The notes below the pieces were generated by a model, which worked only from the letters and a program-made list of their open reading frames with translations, searched no databases and had not been told where the DNA came from. This document shows, piece by piece, positions 31,678-41,933 of a stretch of 64,000 nucleotides of DNA; the first letter of the stretch is position 1; every line of letters starts with the position of its first letter. Made by a program: the position numbers and the translations under genes. Source of the DNA: Polycladidibacter stylochi (GTDB lineage: Bacteria; Pseudomonadota; Alphaproteobacteria; Rhizobiales; Stappiaceae); NCBI RefSeq assembly GCF_001562055.1, contig NZ_LLWE01000018.1:1-64000 (forward strand), read 5' to 3'.

Positions 31678-33024
31678 ATGGCTTCAGCTGCCGAGCAACT
31701 TGCTTCTAACATGAACTTTTCTGCCTTTGCGAAGGCAGAGGAACTAAAGAAGCGGATCTGGTTTACACTGGGTGCTCTTTTAGTTTACCGGTTCGGTACT
31801 TATATCCCTCTGCCTGGAATTAATCCTGATGCGCTCGCGCAGGCCTTTGGCAACGTACAAACCGGCATTATTGGCCTGTTTAATATGTTTGCCGGGGGCG
31901 CTGTGGAGCGCATGGCTATTTTTGCACTTGGCATTATGCCGTACATTTCAGCCTCGATTATTATCCAGTTGATGACTTCGGTTGTTCCTTCGTTGGAGCA
32001 ATTGAAGAAAGAGGGCGAGACCGGGCGTAAAAAAATCAATCAGTACACGCGATATGGTACTGTTATCCTAGCTACTTTCCAAGCCTACGGTATTTCTGTC
32101 GGTTTGGAGTCCAGTGCCAATGTTGTGCTGGATCCTGGTATGTTTTTCCGTTTAAGCACTGTTGTTACACTGGTTGGCGGAACAATGTTCTTGATGTGGC
32201 TTGGGGAGCAGATCACTTCTCGCGGCATTGGTAATGGTATTTCACTAATTATCTTTGCAGGTATTGTTGCGGGTCTACCAACAGCTTTAGCTTCTACTCT
32301 TGAGCTTGGTCGTCAAGGTGCTCTGGCAACCTGGATTATCATTGCTATATTGCTGGTTGCTGTTGTTGTGATTGCTGTGATCGTCTTTATGGAGCGGGCG
32401 CAGCGACGGTTGCTGATTCAGTATCCAAGGCGACAACACGGTAATAAGCTGTACGAGGGTAATTCTTCGTTCTTGCCGTTGAAGCTTAATACAGCTGGTG
32501 TGATTCCACCTATTTTTGCTAGTTCATTGCTGATGGTTCCGGCTACTATTGCGAGTTTTCAAGGTAGTGGTGAAGAAACATCCACAGCTATGGAGTGGCT
32601 AACAACAATTACCGCGCTATTAGGGCATGGTCAGCCGGGCTACATTTTATTGTATTCCGCGTTGATTATTTTCTTCTGCTTCTTCTACACAGCGATTGTT
32701 TTCAATCCGACTGAAACGGCAGATAACCTTAAGAAGCACGGTGGTTTTATTCCAGGGATCCGTCCTGGAGAGCGCACAGCTCAGTACATCGACTTCGTAT
32801 TGACACGCATTACGGTAGTAGGCGCGATCTATATAACCTTGATCTGTCTCTTACCCGAATTTCTCATATCAGCGACAGGCGTACCGTTCTATTTTGGCGG
32901 CACCTCATTGCTGATTGTGGTGAGCGTGACGATGGATACCGTCTCTCAAATTCAAGGGCACTTGCTTGCCCATCAATATGAGGGGCTGGTGAAGAAGACG
33001 AAACTGAGAGGTAAGCGTCGATGA
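31678..33024 (+). CDS. secY: preprotein translocase subunit SecY
   Basis: SecY of 448 residues, the pore of the Sec channel in the inner membrane. About ten hydrophobic segments are visible; the plug region follows the first ([20 protein letters not shown]). Family signatures [20 protein letters not shown] and the cytosolic loop [14 protein letters not shown] are present. Its stop overlaps the adk start as ATGA at 33021-33024. Its partner SecE is encoded at 5081. Confidence 0.99.
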   Translation: MASAAEQLASNMNFSAFAKAEELKKRIWFTLGALLVYRFGTYIPLPGINPDALAQAFGNVQTGIIGLFNMFAGGAVERMAIFALGIMPYISASIIIQLMTSVVPSLEQLKKEGETGRKKINQYTRYGTVILATFQAYGISVGLESSANVVLDPGMFFRLSTVVTLVGGTMFLMWLGEQITSRGIGNGISLIIFAGIVAGLPTALASTLELGRQGALATWIIIAILLVAVVVIAVIVFMERAQRRLLIQYPRRQHGNKLYEGNSSFLPLKLNTAGVIPPIFASSLLMVPATIASFQGSGEETSTAMEWLTTITALLGHGQPGYILLYSALIIFFCFFYTAIVFNPTETADNLKKHGGFIPGIRPGERTAQYIDFVLTRITVVGAIYITLICLLPEFLISATGVPFYFGGTSLLIVVSVTMDTVSQIQGHLLAHQYEGLVKKTKLRGKRR

Positions 33025-33602
33025 GACTTATTCTTCTCGGCCCTCCAGGTGCCGGCAAGGGAACACAGGCTGCACGGCTTGTTGAGAAATACAAAATCGT
33101 GCAGCTTTCTACTGGTGACATGCTTCGCGCCGCTGTGGCAGCAGGAAGTGAAATTGGCCAGAAAGTGAAAGGTGTTCTTGAGCGTGGTGAGCTTGTTTCA
33201 GATGAGCTGATTGTTTCGATCATTGCGGATCGCGTTGATCAAGACGATTGTAAAAACGGCTTTATTCTTGATGGCTTTCCGCGCACACTTGCCCAGGCAG
33301 ATGCCCTGGCTGAGTTGCTTGAAAAAAAGAATCTCAATCTGGACAGTGTTGTACAGCTTGAGGTGGACGAGAAAATTTTGCTGGCGCGTATTGAACAGCG
33401 TGCTCGTGAAAGTGAAGAAGTCCGTTCTGACGACAATGCCGAAGCTTTGAAAAAGCGTTTGTCTGTTTATAACGAGCAGACAGCACCTTTGATCAGCTAT
33501 TATAAGGACAAAGGTTCTTTGAAGGCTGTTGACGGCATGAAGAGTGTTGAAGACGTTGCTGCTCAAATTGATGCAGTTCTTGAACCCTATAATCATGCCT
33601 AA
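33021..33602 (+). CDS. adk: adenylate kinase (short LID form)
   Basis: Adenylate kinase of 193 residues, converting AMP and ATP to two ADP. It has the P-loop [14 protein letters not shown] at residues 7-20, the AMP-binding helix ([14 protein letters not shown]) and the [13 protein letters not shown] signature. The LID region between [17 protein letters not shown] and the last helices is short and lacks zinc cysteines, so the protein is about 20 residues shorter than the Escherichia coli enzyme, as usual in this class. It is translationally coupled to secY. Confidence 0.98.
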   Translation: MRLILLGPPGAGKGTQAARLVEKYKIVQLSTGDMLRAAVAAGSEIGQKVKGVLERGELVSDELIVSIIADRVDQDDCKNGFILDGFPRTLAQADALAELLEKKNLNLDSVVQLEVDEKILLARIEQRARESEEVRSDDNAEALKKRLSVYNEQTAPLISYYKDKGSLKAVDGMKSVEDVAAQIDAVLEPYNHA

Positions 33603-33643
33603 TGCAAAGCAGTGCTTGCACTTAGCTTCTAAATAAAGTATAG

Positions 33644-33682
33644 CCGGCGCACATCGTACCATATTCGATTGGCGCCGGTTTT
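33644..33682 (+). terminator. terminator-like hairpin between adk and rpsM
   Basis: A seven-pair all-G+C stem (CCGGCGC / GCGCCGG) with a 21-base loop followed by TTTTCC, in the 184-base gap between adk and rpsM. The large loop and short T-run suggest partial termination or attenuation between the spc and alpha parts. Confidence 0.45.
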
Positions 33683-33786
33683 CCTTGGGAAACCGAGGTC
33701 AATCTTTTTGCTGCTTGGAATCATGCCGATTCCCTGCAGGAAATGGGAGAGGGGACAATGAGGTTCCCTCGAAAAGGAGAGAAAAC

Positions 33787-34155
33787 GTGGCCCGTATTGC
33801 TGGCGTCAATATTCCGACGAACAAGCGCGTAGTTATCGCGCTGCAGTACATTCATGGTATCGGCCCGAAGTTTGCTGCAGAAATCACTGAAAAAGTGGGT
33901 ATTGCTGCAGAACGTCGTGTCAATGAACTTTCTGACCAGGAAGTTTTGAAGATCCGTGAAACAATCGATGCTGACTACCTTGTTGAAGGTGATCTGCGCC
34001 GTGAAACTGCAATGAACATCAAGCGTCTTATGGACCTTGGCTGCTACCGTGGCCTGCGCCACCGTCGTGGTCTGCCGGTTCGTGGTCAGCGCACACATAC
34101 CAACGCACGTACCCGCAAGGGTCCTGCGAAAGCGATTGCTGGTAAGAAGAAATAA
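33787..34155 (+). CDS. rpsM: 30S ribosomal protein S13
   Basis: S13 of 122 residues, in the 30S head contacting the P-site tRNA and the 50S subunit. I use the GTG at 33787, with AAAAGGAGAG before it, because the family begins [14 protein letters not shown]; the open frame upstream to 33685 is not conserved. The [20 protein letters not shown] signature and basic C-terminus are present. Confidence 0.98.
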   Translation: MARIAGVNIPTNKRVVIALQYIHGIGPKFAAEITEKVGIAAERRVNELSDQEVLKIRETIDADYLVEGDLRRETAMNIKRLMDLGCYRGLRHRRGLPVRGQRTHTNARTRKGPAKAIAGKKK

Positions 34156-34237
34156 GATACCAGCTTAATCGCTTGGTGGAGCCGCCGGAGTTGAAGACGA
34201 CATACGGCGGTGCAGATATCGAAAGATAGGAAACAAA

Positions 34238-34627
34238 ATGGCTAAAGATTCGACGCGTGTGCGTCGTCGCGAACGGAAGAACATTAGTTCTGGTATCGCG
34301 CATGTGAACTCTACGTTCAACAACACCATGATCACCATTACTGATGCTCAGGGTAATACAATTTCCTGGTCTTCAGCAGGCGCACTCGGCTTTAAGGGGT
34401 CTCGTAAGTCCACTCCTTACGCTGCACAGGTTGCTGCCGAGGAGGCTGGTAAGAAAGCTGCTGAGCATGGCATGCGTACATTGGAAGTGGAAGTTCGTGG
34501 TCCAGGTTCTGGCCGTGAATCTGCTCTGCGCGCACTGCAGGCTGCAGGTTTTGTGATTACATCGATCCGTGATGTAACTCCAATTCCACACAATGGATGT
34601 CGCCCGCGCAAGCGTCGCCGCGTCTAA
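34238..34627 (+). CDS. rpsK: 30S ribosomal protein S11
   Basis: S11 of 129 residues, on the 30S platform at the E site. It shows the conserved [20 protein letters not shown] run and the [20 protein letters not shown] and [10 protein letters not shown]-terminus. Order rpsM-rpsK-rpoA-rplQ is the alpha operon without rpsD, as commonly seen in alphaproteobacteria. Confidence 0.99.
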   Translation: MAKDSTRVRRRERKNISSGIAHVNSTFNNTMITITDAQGNTISWSSAGALGFKGSRKSTPYAAQVAAEEAGKKAAEHGMRTLEVEVRGPGSGRESALRALQAAGFVITSIRDVTPIPHNGCRPRKRRRV

Positions 34628-34708
34628 TTTATTCAAGGGCAAGTTTCTTTACTCTTGGCCAAGTATGGTTGGCCTATGTGCCAACGGGATAGCCAGAAGG
34701 GTTTAAAC

Positions 34709-35731
34709 GTGACAATTCAAAAAAACTGGCAGGAACTTATCAAGCCAACGCAACTCGATGTTCGTGGTGGTGATGATACCCGCTTTAAGGCTTCTATTGT
34801 GGCCGAGCCGCTTGAGCGTGGCTATGGTTTGACATTGGGTAACGCGCTGCGTCGCGTACTGATTAGCTCACTGCAAGGTGCAGCTGTCACCGCTGTTCAG
34901 ATCGACGGTGTTTTACACGAGTTTTCATCCATTCCCGGTGTTCGTGAAGATGTTACAGACATCATCTTGAACATTAAGGAAATTGCACTGCGCATGGATG
35001 GGGATGGCCCAAAGCGTATGGTACTGCGTAAGCAGGGTCCTGGTGCAGTATATGCTGGTGATATCAGCACAGTTGGTGATATCGAGGTTCTGAACCCTGA
35101 TTTGCTGCTGTGTAACCTCGATGATGGTGCTGAAGTACGCATTGAATTTACCGTAAACAAAGGTAAGGGCTATGTTACTGCAGCGGCAAACCGTCCGGAA
35201 GATGCGCCAATTGGCCTGATTCCAGTCGATAGTTTATACTCGCCAGTTAAAAAAGTTTCCTATAAGGTGGAAAACACCCGTGAAGGTCAGGTTCTTGACT
35301 ATGACAAGCTGACTTTGACTGTGGAGACTGACGGCTCTGTTATTCCTGAAGATGCTGTGGCGTTTGCTGCACGTATTTTGCAGGATCAGCTCTCTATCTT
35401 TGTGAACTTTGATGAGCCTAAGCGTGAAGTTCAAGAGGATGTTGTTGCTGAATTGGCCTTTAACCCAGCATTGCTGAAGAAGGTTGATGAGCTTGAACTG
35501 TCCGTTCGTTCTGCAAACTGCCTGAAGAACGATAATATTGTCTATATTGGCGATCTAATTCAAAAGACCGAAGCCGAGATGCTCCGCACTCCGAACTTTG
35601 GTCGTAAGTCATTGAATGAGATCAAAGAAGTTCTGGCGCAGATGGGACTGCATCTCGGTATGGAAGTGGCAAACTGGCCACCAGAAAATATCGATGATCT
35701 TGCCAAGCGCTACGAAGACCACCAGTATTGA
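34709..35731 (+). CDS. rpoA: DNA-directed RNA polymerase subunit alpha
   Basis: RNA polymerase alpha of 340 residues. A GTG start at 34709 (GTG ACA ATT CAA) with AGAAGGG before it fits the family; the frame is open 18 codons further up without conservation. The N-terminal dimerisation/assembly domain contains [20 protein letters not shown]; the C-terminal domain keeps the Arg of [12 protein letters not shown] that contacts UP elements, and [20 protein letters not shown]. Confidence 0.99.
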   Translation: MTIQKNWQELIKPTQLDVRGGDDTRFKASIVAEPLERGYGLTLGNALRRVLISSLQGAAVTAVQIDGVLHEFSSIPGVREDVTDIILNIKEIALRMDGDGPKRMVLRKQGPGAVYAGDISTVGDIEVLNPDLLLCNLDDGAEVRIEFTVNKGKGYVTAAANRPEDAPIGLIPVDSLYSPVKKVSYKVENTREGQVLDYDKLTLTVETDGSVIPEDAVAFAARILQDQLSIFVNFDEPKREVQEDVVAELAFNPALLKKVDELELSVRSANCLKNDNIVYIGDLIQKTEAEMLRTPNFGRKSLNEIKEVLAQMGLHLGMEVANWPPENIDDLAKRYEDHQY

Positions 35732-35794
35732 TAGGAACAGGGCCGTTTACGGCTCGAAGGCTTAACCGCCTTTAAAGACAAAAAGGAGAGGGCC

Positions 35795-36220
35795 ATGCGC
35801 CACGGTAAATCCGGCCGCAAGCTCAATCGGACGTCTAGCCATCGTAAAGCCATGTTTGCTAACATGGCAGCTGCTCTTATCGAGCATGAGCAGATTGTGA
35901 CGACGCTACCGAAAGCAAAAGAGCTTCGTCCAATTATTGAAAAACTCATCACACTTGGTAAGCGTGGTGATTTGCATGCACGTCGCCAAGCGATTTCACA
36001 GATCCGTGATGTTGTTATGGTGCGTAAACTTTTTGACGTTCTCGGTGAACGTTACAAAGAGCGCCAAGGTGGCTATGCTCGCGTTCTTAAAGCTGGTTTC
36101 CGCTTTGGTGATAATGCACCAATGGCTGTTATCGAGCTCGTTGACCGCGATGTGAATGCACGTGGTGCTGCTGATCGCGCACGTGTTGAAGCTGAAGAGG
36201 CAACAGAAGAAGCAGCATAA
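35795..36220 (+). CDS. rplQ: 50S ribosomal protein L17
   Basis: L17 of 141 residues, near the tunnel exit. It begins [20 protein letters not shown] and carries the [20 protein letters not shown] signature. The C-terminal Glu/Ala tail is common in this class. It is the last ribosomal gene; a strong terminator follows 26 bases later. Confidence 0.99.
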   Translation: MRHGKSGRKLNRTSSHRKAMFANMAAALIEHEQIVTTLPKAKELRPIIEKLITLGKRGDLHARRQAISQIRDVVMVRKLFDVLGERYKERQGGYARVLKAGFRFGDNAPMAVIELVDRDVNARGAADRARVEAEEATEEAA

Positions 36221-36246
36221 TAAAAGCTGATAGAATCTGTATTATG

Positions 36247-36274
36247 AAAGGGCACCCTTGGGTGCCCTTTTTTA
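36247..36274 (+). terminator. Rho-independent terminator after rplQ
   Basis: A stem AAAGGGCACCC / GGGTGCCCTTT with a very small loop followed by TTTTTT. It closes the long ribosomal protein cluster. Confidence 0.92.
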
Positions 36275-36555
36275 TGCAAAGTTGTGCCTTTTAGAGTTGC
36301 ACCCAGTATATTTTTCATGTTGTATGGTTACAAATAAACTGTGTTTACAACATATCATTGCATTACTATTTGTAACTAATTGAATTATGTGATGAAATTT
36401 TGGTATTGGTTGGATTGGGATATTTTCAATTTTCATGAATCGAGCTAAGTAATACAACTTAAGTGATGTTATCAGGTATACCTGTGTAGGCTGCGTAATT
36501 TAGATTTTCACAATTATAACCTTTGAATTGGTAGAGGGTAATAGGGACAGCTTTA
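36275..36555 (+). promoter_or_regulatory. AT-rich upstream region of the first chemoreceptor gene
   Basis: No gene is visible here. The one notable element is a perfect ten-base inverted repeat, GTTACAAATA at 36327-36336 and TATTTGTAAC at 36367-36376, separated by 30 bases. It could be a paired operator site or an mRNA arm; no further evidence. Confidence 0.4.
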
Positions 36556-38754
36556 ATGGAAGAAATCAATAATAGTAAGCATGTCGGTTCTGGCGTTCAA
36601 AAAGGGCATAAGCTTAGCCAGATAGGTTTTAAGCTGCCTCTTATTATTGTGGGGTTGGCGATTGTTGCTAGCTCTATAGCTGCATTTCTTGCTTTTAACG
36701 AAGGTGAGAAAGCGCTAACTGAATCTGCTAAGTCACAGTTGAGGCTCTTGGCTACTGCGCGTAAAGATAGCCTGGCTGACGAGATGGAATTTATCCAACA
36801 GGATATTCAGCGAATTTCCCATAGCAATACCATGCGGATTACAATGGGTGAACTTGCTCAGGCTGTTCGTGGTATCGATAACGAATACCAAGAAGTCGTG
36901 AATTACTACCAACCTGATGGTAGTAGCATAAAAGAGAGAAGGGAACTGACCGGTGAAGGTCAGTCATCGGTATACTCTTGGCGACATTCTTCAATACATA
37001 ACGATTATTTGGTTAATCTTAAATTAGGTGGTTACGAAGATATACTTGTTCTCGATTCAAAGGGTATGGTAATTTACTCTGCGAATAAATCATCGGAATT
37101 TTTGAAGAAGCTACACGATCCTGTTTTATCACAAACTTATGTTGCTTCAATTGTGGATGAGCTCAAGGACGCGGCGGATGGTGTTGTGTCAATTTCACCA
37201 GCTCATGCATATAAACCAGCTGGTGGCGAGATGTCGGTGATACTAGGGACACCGATATATGTGCAGGAATTTAAGAAAAGTGTTCGTAAGGGCACATTGA
37301 TTGTCCGGTTAAATGCTAGTTTCTTTGATAGTTTGCTCAATTCACGTCAAGGTCTAGGTAATACCGGGCAGGCTTATCTTGTCAATTATGCGGGACAGCT
37401 TATTTCCAATAAGCCACTTTCAAAAACGAAAACAGCGCTGAAAGAAAAGCTCAGCCCAGAAGTTATGAAGGCGCTTGAGTTTAATCGACTTTCAAGTGGC
37501 GCTATCAATGAAAAATTCAATGAAGTAGATGGTAAGTTTTATTATGCCATCAAGTTAGGAAGTAAACACTTCCCGGCATTTATTGTTACTGAGTCTTCTG
37601 TTGAGGAGTCGCTGGCAGCTGTCCACAATATGCAAAGATCTATCATCATTAGTGGTCTGATCGTTATTATTATTGCAGGCTTTGCCGGTTATTTCTTTGC
37701 TCGTCGAATTTCAAAACCACTGAGTACGCTTGCTGGAAACCTACAACAGATAGAGGGTGGTAATTTAGAGGTCGAGATACCTTCTGCAGTACGGAAAGAT
37801 GAGATTGGTGAGATCGGACGCGCGGTTTTAAGTTTTAAAGAGGGACTTAAGCGTGTTCGTGAGCTTGATCGACAAAGCAAAGATGAACAGTTGGCACGTG
37901 AAGAGCGAGTTAAACGCGTTGTTGCGTTGAATGAGAACTTCGACAAGGGTGTCAGATCGGTTTTGGATCAGGTTACAGAGGCTGGTGGTAACTTGGGTGT
38001 TACCGCGGAGAGTATGGCTTCAATTTCTGAGCAGACAAATAGCGAAGCGCAAACAGTTTCTTCAGCTTCCGAGCAGTCGCTCATGAGCTTGCAGGCAGTT
38101 GCTGGTGCTGCTGAAGAGTTATCCGCGACAGTAGGAGAGATTGATCGCGAAGTCAGACGTTCAGCAGATATTTCAAATCAGGCGACTGATATGGCCAAAG
38201 TGGCTGAAGGCTCTGTTAATGGGTTGTTGGAAGCTGCGCACAAAATTGGTGAAGTTGTTTCACTTATTAACGACATTGCAGATCAAACAAACCTATTGGC
38301 ACTGAATGCGACTATTGAAGCTGCCAGAGCTGGTGAGGCCGGTAAGGGATTTGCTGTTGTTGCTAGTGAAGTCAAGGGGCTTGCTAATCAGACAGGCCGA
38401 GCCACTGGCGAGATTAGCATTCAGATTCAGGCGGTGCAGGCTGAAACAGAAAAAGCTGTAGTTGCCATTAAAGATATTGCCGAAGTTATTGGAAAAATAA
38501 ACGATGCTTCAACGGCTATAGCTGGTGCGATACAAGAGCAGGCTGTAACAGCGACGGACATTTCCAGCAATATTCAGCAGGTTACGGCAGGTTCCTCCGA
38601 GATTGCGCAGGCGATCACACGAGTATCGGTCATATCAGGTGATGCGGGGCATGAAGCGGAAAAGGTACTGTCGGCTGCAGGTAATTTGAACGAGCAATCT
38701 GAACAGCTTAAGAAGATCGTTGAAGATTATCTCATAAAAATACAAGATGCTTAA
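36556..38754 (+). CDS. methyl-accepting chemotaxis protein (first of a tandem pair)
   Basis: A 732-residue chemoreceptor of the inner membrane, expected to sense a ligand outside and control CheA. Layout: cytoplasmic N-tail, membrane helix at about 27-48, a large periplasmic part (about 49-360; its fold is probably Cache-like because of its size and the [20 protein letters not shown] run), membrane helix at about 361-382, HAMP ([20 protein letters not shown] onward), then a signalling domain with the hairpin tip [20 protein letters not shown]. There is no C-terminal CheR-binding pentapeptide. No che genes lie nearby. The signalling half is very close to that of the next gene, and both have their own terminators. 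Confidence 0.95.
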   Translation: MEEINNSKHVGSGVQKGHKLSQIGFKLPLIIVGLAIVASSIAAFLAFNEGEKALTESAKSQLRLLATARKDSLADEMEFIQQDIQRISHSNTMRITMGELAQAVRGIDNEYQEVVNYYQPDGSSIKERRELTGEGQSSVYSWRHSSIHNDYLVNLKLGGYEDILVLDSKGMVIYSANKSSEFLKKLHDPVLSQTYVASIVDELKDAADGVVSISPAHAYKPAGGEMSVILGTPIYVQEFKKSVRKGTLIVRLNASFFDSLLNSRQGLGNTGQAYLVNYAGQLISNKPLSKTKTALKEKLSPEVMKALEFNRLSSGAINEKFNEVDGKFYYAIKLGSKHFPAFIVTESSVEESLAAVHNMQRSIIISGLIVIIIAGFAGYFFARRISKPLSTLAGNLQQIEGGNLEVEIPSAVRKDEIGEIGRAVLSFKEGLKRVRELDRQSKDEQLAREERVKRVVALNENFDKGVRSVLDQVTEAGGNLGVTAESMASISEQTNSEAQTVSSASEQSLMSLQAVAGAAEELSATVGEIDREVRRSADISNQATDMAKVAEGSVNGLLEAAHKIGEVVSLINDIADQTNLLALNATIEAARAGEAGKGFAVVASEVKGLANQTGRATGEISIQIQAVQAETEKAVVAIKDIAEVIGKINDASTAIAGAIQEQAVTATDISSNIQQVTAGSSEIAQAITRVSVISGDAGHEAEKVLSAAGNLNEQSEQLKKIVEDYLIKIQDA

Positions 38755-38764
38755 GATGTAAGTG

Positions 38765-38795
38765 AAAGGGCCGGATCAGAACCGGCCCTTTTTTT
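38765..38795 (+). terminator. Rho-independent terminator after the first chemoreceptor
   Basis: AAAGGGCCGG and CCGGCCCTTT pair around a short loop (ATCAGAA region), followed by a T-run of seven. It lies eleven bases after the stop. Confidence 0.9.
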
Positions 38796-39071
38796 ATGCT
38801 TCTACTGAGAATTAGGTGTAATAATTTCACTTACTATTTGTTCAGATAAAATATTCGCAATGTAAGTAAAATTACAAAAATTGAATTTTCTTCATTTAAT
38901 TAATTATATTTTTATTGCAAAAATAAAATATGAGTATAGTTTTTATTGAGGAATTCTTTTAGTTGATCTCTAAGTGAATTAGAATTACTAAATAGTAATA
39001 AGTATACTTCGCGCAAGTTTAAAACTATATGTAACCACTATTGTGGTATTTTACATTTTCTGGAGAGCAAG
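38796..39071 (+). promoter_or_regulatory. AT-rich upstream region of the second chemoreceptor gene
   Basis: A strongly AT-rich gap with no gene. It shares the eleven bases TTACTATTTGT (38831-38841) with the upstream region of the first chemoreceptor (36363-36373), which may be chance or a common control site. No convincing promoter pair was picked. Confidence 0.35.
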
Positions 39072-41240
39072 ATGTCTATTTCACAGGATGAAAATGCAAG
39101 TATAGGGAATGGTAGAACATTCAGCTTTTGGCGTATTAGCTTTTTGTTACCGCTTGTGATTGTGGGATTGGCTATGATTTCAACCAGTTTGGTTGGTGTT
39201 TTTGCTGAAAGAACAGCACGGAATGCAATCTTAGAAGAAGTAGAAAGCCAGCTTGAGCTCGTTACAGAGAGCCGTAGAGATGCACTTAGAAATGCAACCG
39301 ACATAACAAGTGAGTCTTTGATTTCTTTGGCTAATGGCCCTGTTATGGCCACGGTTTTTAAAGAGTTGTTTCAAGCAATTGAAATGATGAAAACTAATGA
39401 AGAGGCAGTCAAAAAGGTTAAGGAGAGCTTTCAGGCTGAAGACAGTGACGCAGTTGACCGCGCTGACTACACGGGCGACAATACCACTTTTTATGGCTAT
39501 AAACACCAAAAAATTCATAGCGCTTTTTACCGGTTGTGGTTCCAAGGCGTTTTTGAAGATATGTATATTATCGATAAAAATGGTTTTATTGTCTATAGCG
39601 TTACCAAAGGGCCTGAATTTTTAAAGAATATTCATAGCGATGAATTCAAAAATACACCTTTGCTGACATTATTTGAAAAAAGCCTCATTGGTGAGACTGG
39701 GCATATTCACGCTTCAAAGTTAGCTCCATATCCTTTTGCTAATAATCAATCTAGCTTATTTGTGGCGACGCCGGCAAAAGAAGGTGAGCAGATTAAGGCA
39801 GTTTTGATTGGCCGCTTGACAAACCAATTTGCTGAAAATGTTTTGAATAAAGAATCCTTGATTGGCAAAACTAATCAAACTTATATGTCTGATACTATGG
39901 GGCATTTACAGTCTTTACCACCGAAAAGTACTGATGTTAAACTATTTGATAATGCTGCACCTTTCTTGAAAAATATGAAGCTTAGCCTTGGTGCTAGGAA
40001 TATATATAAGAACGAGAATAAACTTTTTGCAGTAACAGCCATAAATTTCTTTGGTAGTTTGAATGCAATTGTCTCGGAAATAACTGTTGAGGAAGCAACG
40101 GCACAAGTTTCAGATGTGCGATGGTCGATGATTTATTCCAGTCTTGGCGTGCAGTTGGTTGTTCTTTTGCTTGGTATTGCGATCGCTCGATATTTTTCAA
40201 CTCCGCTTAGTGCGCTCAATGGTTCTATAGATCGTATTTCAAAAGGCAACTTTGAAGAGAATATCACCGATTTAGACCGTAAAGATGAGATTGGAGATAT
40301 CGCCAAGGCCGTTGAAGAATTTAAACAAAGGCTGACTTCTGAACGGGAAATGCGGGATGTGCGTGCCCGTGAACAGATGGAAAGAAATGAACGGGCGAAA
40401 CAGCTTGAAATCTTGAATAATGATTTTGACCGCGGTGTGCGCGAAGTGCTTGATCTTGTTGAACAAGCTGGCGATACACTGGATAGCACCGCGCGCAGTA
40501 TGGCAGAAATGTCCGAGCAAACTAACAGTGAAGCACAAACTGTATCCTCTGCCTCGGAGCAATCGCTTATGAACTTGCAAGCTGTTGCAGGTGCTACAGA
40601 AGAGCTGTCTGCTACCGTAGGCGAAATTGACCGGGAAATCAGGTTATCCTCGGATATTTCGAAGGAAGCTGAGGTAACGGCCGAGAGTGCGTCGAAGACT
40701 GTACATGGTTTGCAAGATGCTGCTGCTCGTATTGGCGAAGTTGTTTCACTTATTAACGATATTGCCGAACAAACAAACCTGTTGGCGCTGAATGCGACTA
40801 TTGAGGCGGCGCGTGCCGGTGACGCGGGGCGTGGGTTTGCTGTTGTGGCTTCTGAGGTGAAAGAGCTGGCCAACCAGACCGGGAATGCAACTGGAGAAAT
40901 TTCCCAGCAAATTCAATCAGTTCAGAGCGAAACCAACCGAGCTGTTGCGGCCATTGACGAGATTACCAAAGTGATTGCCCGTATTAACGAAGTGTCAACG
41001 GCTGTAGCCGGTGCCGCTGAGGAGCAATCGGTAACGGCGACCGAAATTTCTGGTAATATTCAGCAGGTTACAGCAGGATCTACCGAGGTTGCTGCGGCAA
41101 TTACGCGGGTAAGCGAGATTGCGCAAAGCACGGGTTCTGAGGCGCAAAGCGTATTAACAGCAGCCGAGCAGCTTTCGTATCAATCGGAAACGCTTTCTAA
41201 AATGGTTGAAAGCTACTTGGCAAAAGTAAGAAAAGTGTAG
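39072..41240 (+). CDS. methyl-accepting chemotaxis protein (second of a tandem pair)
   Basis: A 722-residue chemoreceptor with the same plan as its neighbour: membrane helix at about 18-38, a periplasmic sensor of about 310 residues, membrane helix at about 352-374, HAMP (STPLSALNGSIDRISKGNFE), coiled coil and signalling tip [20 protein letters not shown]. The signalling half matches the first copy closely (shared [20 protein letters not shown]), while the periplasmic part is much more divergent though it keeps the IVYSVTKGPEFLKNIHSDEF-type pattern. That suggests duplication followed by change in ligand. No CheR pentapeptide. Confidence 0.95.
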   Translation: MSISQDENASIGNGRTFSFWRISFLLPLVIVGLAMISTSLVGVFAERTARNAILEEVESQLELVTESRRDALRNATDITSESLISLANGPVMATVFKELFQAIEMMKTNEEAVKKVKESFQAEDSDAVDRADYTGDNTTFYGYKHQKIHSAFYRLWFQGVFEDMYIIDKNGFIVYSVTKGPEFLKNIHSDEFKNTPLLTLFEKSLIGETGHIHASKLAPYPFANNQSSLFVATPAKEGEQIKAVLIGRLTNQFAENVLNKESLIGKTNQTYMSDTMGHLQSLPPKSTDVKLFDNAAPFLKNMKLSLGARNIYKNENKLFAVTAINFFGSLNAIVSEITVEEATAQVSDVRWSMIYSSLGVQLVVLLLGIAIARYFSTPLSALNGSIDRISKGNFEENITDLDRKDEIGDIAKAVEEFKQRLTSEREMRDVRAREQMERNERAKQLEILNNDFDRGVREVLDLVEQAGDTLDSTARSMAEMSEQTNSEAQTVSSASEQSLMNLQAVAGATEELSATVGEIDREIRLSSDISKEAEVTAESASKTVHGLQDAAARIGEVVSLINDIAEQTNLLALNATIEAARAGDAGRGFAVVASEVKELANQTGNATGEISQQIQSVQSETNRAVAAIDEITKVIARINEVSTAVAGAAEEQSVTATEISGNIQQVTAGSTEVAAAITRVSEIAQSTGSEAQSVLTAAEQLSYQSETLSKMVESYLAKVRKV

Positions 41241-41300
41241 AGATGCTTTAAACTGCGATCTTTTTTACGTGGTTTTTGAGGCGTTTAGATTCTGCAAGTA

Positions 41301-41333
41301 AAAGGGTTGGATTGATTTCCAACCCTTTTTTTT
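41301..41333 (+). terminator. Rho-independent terminator after the second chemoreceptor
   Basis: A ten-pair stem AAAGGGTTGG / CCAACCCTTT with an eight-base loop and a run of eight T, 60 bases after the stop. Confidence 0.9.
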
Positions 41334-41790
41334 GCGTTGACGCTTTGACTTATTGCTGCCTTTTTGTGGCGCAATATCAGAGACTTGTGGATGTGAAACT
41401 GTGATTCTTAACTATTGAGATTGCGCGGGCTTTAAAACGCTAGGGGATAAAAAAGGCGGTTTCTTGCTTGTTTGCAGTTGGTATAGGGTGCGAATACTGG
41501 TGCATGTTGTGTTCAAAACATACCAATTAGTGCTCAAGATGTGATGAAGTTTGGTGCAAATATAGATGTGGTTGCACATTTTTAAAATGGTGGTTGTTTG
41601 CTCGCAGAGCCTGGTTCAAACCGGTTGGTTTAAATCGTTCGGGCGTTTCGCGACGCGGCCATTTTTACCTGTGTAATTGATTAGGTGTTTTTGGGGGTGG
41701 ATAACGAACTTGGAGACGGGGTCAATTGTTGTTTAATACACCTTCAAGAAGTTTGCTCGTTCATGGCAACGCTCAAACTTCTTTCACCTA
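41334..41790. other. gap between the chemoreceptors and the DegP-type protease
   Basis: About 450 bases with no coding signal I can support. A 74-codon frame from 41726 crosses the palindromic repeat and is rejected. A weak GTGCAA / TTGCAC hairpin at 41554-41577 is too small to call. Confidence 0.4.
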
Positions 41791-41847
41791 TTATTTTGAC
41801 GCGTATTCTTACCCGAAAACCGGCTTCCACTTTTCGGGAATACGCTC
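41772..41847. repeat. palindromic intergenic repeat, copy 2
   Basis: Second copy of the repeat found at 1587-1660; the 57-base core 41791-41847 aligns without gaps. This copy is the better palindrome: GCGTATT / AATACGC outside and CCCGAAAA / TTTTCGGG inside, around CCGGCTTCCAC. It lies about 90 bases before the protease gene. Confidence 0.8.
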
Positions 41848-41933
41848 TAGAGAAGTGAAATATATCTTAATATGCTTAAGCTGCATGATGCAGGCTTTTA
41901 GGGGTGCGATCAGGAATGAAAGGCGAAAATTGA

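Noticed and set aside
41554-41577. GTGCAA / TTGCAC hairpin followed by T residues
   Set aside because: Six pairs with a 12-base loop and no gene upstream within range; too weak to call a terminator.
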